This document shows, one piece after another, positions 61,701 to 64,000 of a stretch of DNA of 64,000 nucleotides; position 1 is the stretch's first letter; each line of letters starts with the position of its first letter. The translations under genes and the position numbers were made by a program. Under the pieces are notes generated by a model that saw only the letters and a program-made list of their open reading frames with translations, searched no databases and was not told the DNA's origin. The DNA is from Bradyrhizobium sp. cir1 (lineage in GTDB: Bacteria > Pseudomonadota > Alphaproteobacteria > Rhizobiales > Xanthobacteraceae): contig NZ_JACIHE010000001.1 of NCBI RefSeq assembly GCF_014198245.1, positions 744,001 through 808,000 on the forward strand, read 5' to 3'.

Positions 61701-61824
61701 CGAAGTTCAGCGCCCCCTCGCCGTCGTCGTGATCGGAGGGCTCGTGTCCTCCACCGTACTCACCCTGATTCTCCTGCCGATCCTGTATCGCCGCTATGGC
61801 GCATCACCGAAGGTGGCCAAATGA
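58750..61824 (+). CDS. CusA/CzcA family heavy-metal RND efflux pump
   Basis: A 1024-residue inner-membrane proton antiporter with the RND plan: TM1 (LAVLLLIGAGIVLLPSLPIDAFPDVSP near 15-45), a periplasmic loop to about 335, TM2-6 (VLVIVLLLLFLGNWRASLVIALSLPLAIVIAL near 340-380), IAIGMLIDALVVVVENI near 400, a second loop from about 540, and final helices to the end. The HME group signature VQVKIIMKAPGLTPEEVEQRITVPVE and DFEDGTDIYWARNQVSERL is clear. It exports divalent or monovalent metal ions; Cus-type methionine triads cannot be ruled in or out by eye. No outer-membrane factor gene is in the operon. The stop overlaps the next gene by 4 bases. Confidence 0.93.
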   Translation: MLRRLVAFALSQRPFVMLAVLLLIGAGIVLLPSLPIDAFPDVSPVQVKIIMKAPGLTPEEVEQRITVPVELELLGLPNKKVLRSTTKYALADITVDFEDGTDIYWARNQVSERLSNIARDFPDGVSGGLAPITSPLGEMFMFTIDSPELSLAERRTLLDWVIRPALRTVAGVADVNALGGYVRAFEIVPRNDALAARGISYDLFRRAIEANSRNDGAGRVNQGEDSALVRIEGSIRSIEDIKAIVVDTREGVPILVNDVASVKVGTLTRYGAVTSDGRGETVEGLVLGLRGANAGQLVRDVRARLAELQSSLPKSVSINVFYDRSRLVNRAVGTVVRALGEATVLVIVLLLLFLGNWRASLVIALSLPLAIVIALIVMRVVGMSANLMSLGGLAIAIGMLIDALVVVVENIVGNLSKHESSKALPLIHLVYRSVCEVLEPVASGVLIIIIVFVPLLTLQGLEGKLFIPVALAIIFALAGSLLLALTVVPVMTSYVLKSASHRDPLLVRAAQRVYAPALDWALNNERKVMAAALIGLLAAGFAYTKLGKTFMPTMDEGDVIVSVETLPSVNLDESLAMNARLQSALLAVPDIAGIVARTGSDELGLDPMGPNQTDTFLVLKPAAERQTENREALLQTLREVLAGFPGISLSFTQPIDMRVQEMISGVRGDVAVKIFGPDIAKLNETAARLSAILSGIDGAEDVYTTLNEGAQYYTVAVNRMEAGRLGLTVDSIANSLRTQIEGRTIGTALEEGRRTPILVRGSNTTREAPTLLASLPLTLASGQHVALSQVARIQRVDGPVKIDREDGARMSVVRANVRGRDMVGFVEAARQKVMAGLALPEGYRLTWGGQFENQQRAATRLSVVVPVAIGLIFVLLFTTFGAIRQALLVLVNIPFALIGGVFALVVTGEYLSVPASVGFIALLGIAVLNGVVLVSYFNQLRAHGLSEDPIVVEGAMRRLRPVLMTASITALGLIPLLFASGPGSEVQRPLAVVVIGGLVSSTVLTLILLPILYRRYGASPKVAK

Positions 61825-62132
61825 CCGAGCAGCCGGTCTGTCTCACGCTGATCGTGCCGCGCCAGCTCCGCGACGAGGTGTTCGATTATCTCACCGGGCA
61901 GGCCGACCTGATTTCGGGATTCTCGGGATCGCACGGCACCGGTCACGGCGCCGACGTCCGATTGCACACCGCCGCCGAACGCGTGAAGGGTCATGCCGAC
62001 CAGGCTATCGTGCAGGTTATCCTGGCGAGGAGCGATGCCAGCGGCTTGCTCGAAGGTCTGCGGGTCTCGTTCGCCGGAACCAGGCTCGTCTATTGGACGA
62101 CGCCGGTTGCGGAATTCGGCAGGATCGATTGA
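61821..62132 (+). CDS. DUF3240 family protein
   Basis: A 103-residue cytoplasmic ferredoxin-like-fold protein of the DUF3240 family. VCLTLIVPRQLRDEVFDYLTGQADLISGFSGSHGTGHGADVRLHTAAERVKGHADQAIVQVIL shows the P-II-like pattern with His-rich turns (SHGTGHG) that could bind a metal. These small proteins are regularly the last gene of HME-RND operons and are thought to act in their control, but no function is proven. It overlaps the pump gene by 4 bases. Confidence 0.85.
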   Translation: MTEQPVCLTLIVPRQLRDEVFDYLTGQADLISGFSGSHGTGHGADVRLHTAAERVKGHADQAIVQVILARSDASGLLEGLRVSFAGTRLVYWTTPVAEFGRID

Positions 62133-62138
62133 ACCAGC

Positions 62139-62999
62139 CTATTCCGCCGACGCCTTGGCGTGCTGCTCGGAGGATTCGAGCGCGGCCTGGCTCAGGCTGC
62201 GCCGGCGCCAGATGCTGCCGACGACCAGCACGACGACGACGCCGAGCGCTGCGCAGAAATATTCGCCACCTGCCCCGCCATGGGCGAATTGCGGCGGGAT
62301 GCGGAACGTGCCGAGGATCGAATCCAAGGAGGCGCCGAGCGGGCCGTCGAACAGCGTGTGCAGCCTCGGCGCGATGCCGGGATCGGTCGCGATCACCTCG
62401 CCCGCGATCCAGCCGAGCAGCGCGGCACCGGCCCACACCAGCACCGGCAGCTTAGCGAGCAGCGCCATGATCAGGGCCGCGCCGGCGACGATCAGCGGCA
62501 CGCTGATGGCAAGGCCGAGGATCAGCAGCGGCACGCTGCCATTGGCTGCAGCCGCGACCGCGATGACGTTGTCGAGACTCATGACGATGTCGGCGACGAC
62601 GACGATCTGCACCGCCTGCCACAGATGCGAGGCGGACTCGACGTCGTCCTCGTCCTCGTTTTCCGGCACCAGCAGTTTGGCCGCGATCACGATCAGCGCG
62701 AGACCGCCGACGAGCTTGAGGTACGGCAGCTCCATCAGGCTCGCGACGATGCCGGTGAAGATGATCCGCAGGATCACCGCCGCGCCGGCACCGAAGATCA
62801 TGCCCCACAGCCGGTGCCGCGGCTTCAGGCCGCGGCAGGCAAGCGCGATCACCAGCGCGTTGTCGCCGGACAAAAGGATGTTGATCCAGATGATCTTGCC
62901 GACCGCAATCCAGAAGGTCGGTTCGGCCATCTCATTGCGGAACTGGGTGAAGAATGCCCCGATCGTAGCGGGATCGAAGATCTGCCAGAGCCAGTTCAC
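62139..62999 (-). CDS. TerC family integral membrane protein
   Basis: A 286-residue inner-membrane protein with about seven transmembrane helices. The family marks are WINILLSGDNALVIALACRGL near 38 (metal-ligand Asp) and ADIVMSLDNVIAVAAAANG near 136 (second Asp), which form the ion path in the TerC/Alx/MntP-type exporters of manganese. The acidic loop PENEDEDDVESA (near 112) is cytoplasmic. Function as a manganese or calcium exporter is inferred from the family. It ends six bases from the convergent DUF3240 gene. Confidence 0.9.
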   Translation of the reverse strand: MNWLWQIFDPATIGAFFTQFRNEMAEPTFWIAVGKIIWINILLSGDNALVIALACRGLKPRHRLWGMIFGAGAAVILRIIFTGIVASLMELPYLKLVGGLALIVIAAKLLVPENEDEDDVESASHLWQAVQIVVVADIVMSLDNVIAVAAAANGSVPLLILGLAISVPLIVAGAALIMALLAKLPVLVWAGAALLGWIAGEVIATDPGIAPRLHTLFDGPLGASLDSILGTFRIPPQFAHGGAGGEYFCAALGVVVVLVVGSIWRRRSLSQAALESSEQHAKASAE

Positions 63000-63043
63000 A
63001 ATAAATCCTTTCGCCCCGTCGTCTTAACTTGCCGGCTGATCGA

Positions 63044-63466
63044 TCAGCCGACGATCTCGTTGCCCGAGAAGAACTGCGCGATCTCGATCGCGGCGGTCTC
63101 CGGCGCATCCGAGCCGTGTGCGGAATTCTCGCCGATCGACTTTGCGTAGAGCTTGCGGATGGTGCCCTCCGCCGCCTTGGACGGATCGGTCGCACCCATG
63201 GCGTCGCGATACTTGGCGATGGCGTTCTCGGCTTCCAGGACCTGGACGACGACCGGGCCCGAGGTCATGAACTCGACGAGCTCGCCGAAGAACGGGCGGG
63301 CCTTGTGGACGGCATAGAAGGTCTCGGCCTGTTCCTTGGTCATGCGGATGCGCTTCTGCGCGACGATGCGCAGGCCCGCCTTTTCGATCACGGCGTTGAC
63401 CGCACCGGTCAGGTTACGCGCGGTCGCATCGGGCTTGATGATCGAGAAAGTGCGTTCGATGGCCAT
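63044..63466 (-). CDS. ndk: Nucleoside diphosphate kinase
   Basis: A 140-residue enzyme that balances nucleoside triphosphates. ATG 63466 ([20 protein letters not shown]) is chosen over a longer frame because it matches the family start. Motifs are SIIKPDA at the N-terminus, [20 protein letters not shown] near 41, [26 protein letters not shown] near 70, and the catalytic His in [23 protein letters not shown] near 117. Length fits the family. Spacing to terC is 44 bases and both are on the minus strand. Confidence 0.97.
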   Translation of the reverse strand: MAIERTFSIIKPDATARNLTGAVNAVIEKAGLRIVAQKRIRMTKEQAETFYAVHKARPFFGELVEFMTSGPVVVQVLEAENAIAKYRDAMGATDPSKAAEGTIRKLYAKSIGENSAHGSDAPETAAIEIAQFFSGNEIVG

Positions 63467-63779
63467 AATCTTGTCCTTGGGAAGAAAGCGGTGGTTCGGA
63501 GTTGCGGGGCTTATATCGGCGCCTTTGCCGGACGGCAAGCGACCGCCAAAACCCCTCTCACGGGCGCTTCGCCGCAGGGCTGCCCAATGGGATTTAGGGA
63601 TGGATTACCGAGATTTCACCCAGATGAACCGAATCTGAAGCCCCCATTCAGGGTTTGGTTCAGCCTCGCCGGCGTAAGGTCGGGTCTATCGAAACCAAAG
63701 CCTTTTCAACAGGCGGAACGTTTCGGCGGCCTTTCCATCGACGCGATAGCCCCGCGCCGGCAGTTCTGAGGAGATCACC

Positions 63780-64000
63780 ATGTTGAGGAAACTTTCGCTT
63801 GCCGCCGTCGCCGCGGTCGCGCTGGGTGCCGCGCTGGCACCGACCTCGGCCTCCGCGCACTGGCATGGCGGCGGCTGGGGCTGGCACGGCGGCGGCTGGC
63901 ACCACGGCTATGGCTGGGGTGGCCCGCGCTTCTATGCTCCCGTCTCCTACGGCTATGGCGGCTGCTATGTGCGCCGGCTGGTCCCGACCCCCTGGGGACC
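63780..64000 (+). CDS. Gly/His/Trp-rich exported protein, 3' end outside window
   Basis: An open frame runs off the window end. ATG 63780 has GAGGAGAT directly upstream. It starts with a signal peptide MLRKLSLAAVAAVALGAALA ending near TSASA, then a Gly/His/Trp-rich stretch (HWHGGGWGWHGGGWHHGYGW) and a Tyr/Gly-rich part with a Cys (GYGGCYVRRLVPTPWG). Similar short proteins are common in bradyrhizobia as exported, possibly metal-binding or cell-surface proteins. The full length is unknown. Confidence 0.7.
   Translation, partial: MLRKLSLAAVAAVALGAALAPTSASAHWHGGGWGWHGGGWHHGYGWGGPRFYAPVSYGYGGCYVRRLVPTPWG

Noticed and set aside
1..64000. CRISPR arrays, tRNA or rRNA genes, insertion sequences, prophage
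   Set aside because: No regularly spaced repeats, cloverleaf-like sequence, transposase motif or phage structural gene was seen on reading.

Overview
The window looks like chromosome from a Bradyrhizobium-type alphaproteobacterium. The base composition is GC-rich with strong GC3 bias. It carries a eukaryote-like glutamine synthetase II (glnII) behind a sigma54 promoter, a DUF2735/GstI-like small protein, MocR, TerC and a MaeB malic enzyme with a phosphotransacetylase tail, and several intergenic palindromic repeat families of the kind common in this genus. It is mostly core-like chromosome. I saw no rRNA, tRNA, CRISPR, prophage, transposase or plasmid functions.

Layout. 0-5.5 kb: a class III cyclase remnant, an orphan substrate-binding protein, two paralogous double GrlR-domain proteins, a ModA-like protein and a Sel1-repeat protein. 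5.4-7.4 kb: glnII with terminator, leader hairpin and -24/-12 promoter, facing a divergent DUF2735/GstI-like gene. 7.4-12.6 kb: MliC-like inhibitor, tyrosine phosphatase, SDR, DUF2161 nuclease-fold protein, GNAT, thioesterase and a BtuF-like protein. 12.7-15.6 kb: tryptophan-to-anthranilate operon (formamidase, kynA, kynU). 16-21.7 kb: M20 deacylase, PNPOx-fold protein divergent from a MocR regulator, three small exported proteins, CreA. 21.9-28.7 kb: L,D-transpeptidase, glutathione peroxidase, polysaccharide deacetylase, DHFR-like protein, TPR-glycosyltransferase, DoxX. 29-43 kb: malic enzyme, a large unknown anchored protein, aspS, selO, a Ugp-like ABC module with a phosphodiesterase, and rnd. 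43-49 kb: class III aminotransferase, a LysR-linked cluster of two GNATs and a Cys-less isochorismatase-fold protein, and an autotransporter-type barrel. 49.5-57 kb: cspA, purMN, CDP-alcohol phosphatidyltransferase, hdaA-like, ppk, ppx. 57.4-62.1 kb: HME-RND efflux operon with DUF3240. 62.1-64 kb: TerC, ndk, and the start of a Gly/His/Trp-rich exported protein.

Regulatory signals read directly from the DNA are the most informative part. These are a near-consensus sigma54 site for glnII, a perfect FixK/FNR-type palindrome (TTGAT-N4-ATCAA) placed about -41 from a plausible start for the RND operon, and two Pho-box-like sites, one before the phosphodiesterase/Ugp-like operon and one before ppk. 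The Pho-box pair suggests a local phosphate-starvation module: glycerophosphodiester import and cleavage plus polyphosphate metabolism. The least understood groups are the GNAT/GNAT/pseudo-isochorismatase cluster, the double GrlR paralogs, and three substrate-binding-fold proteins without export signals.
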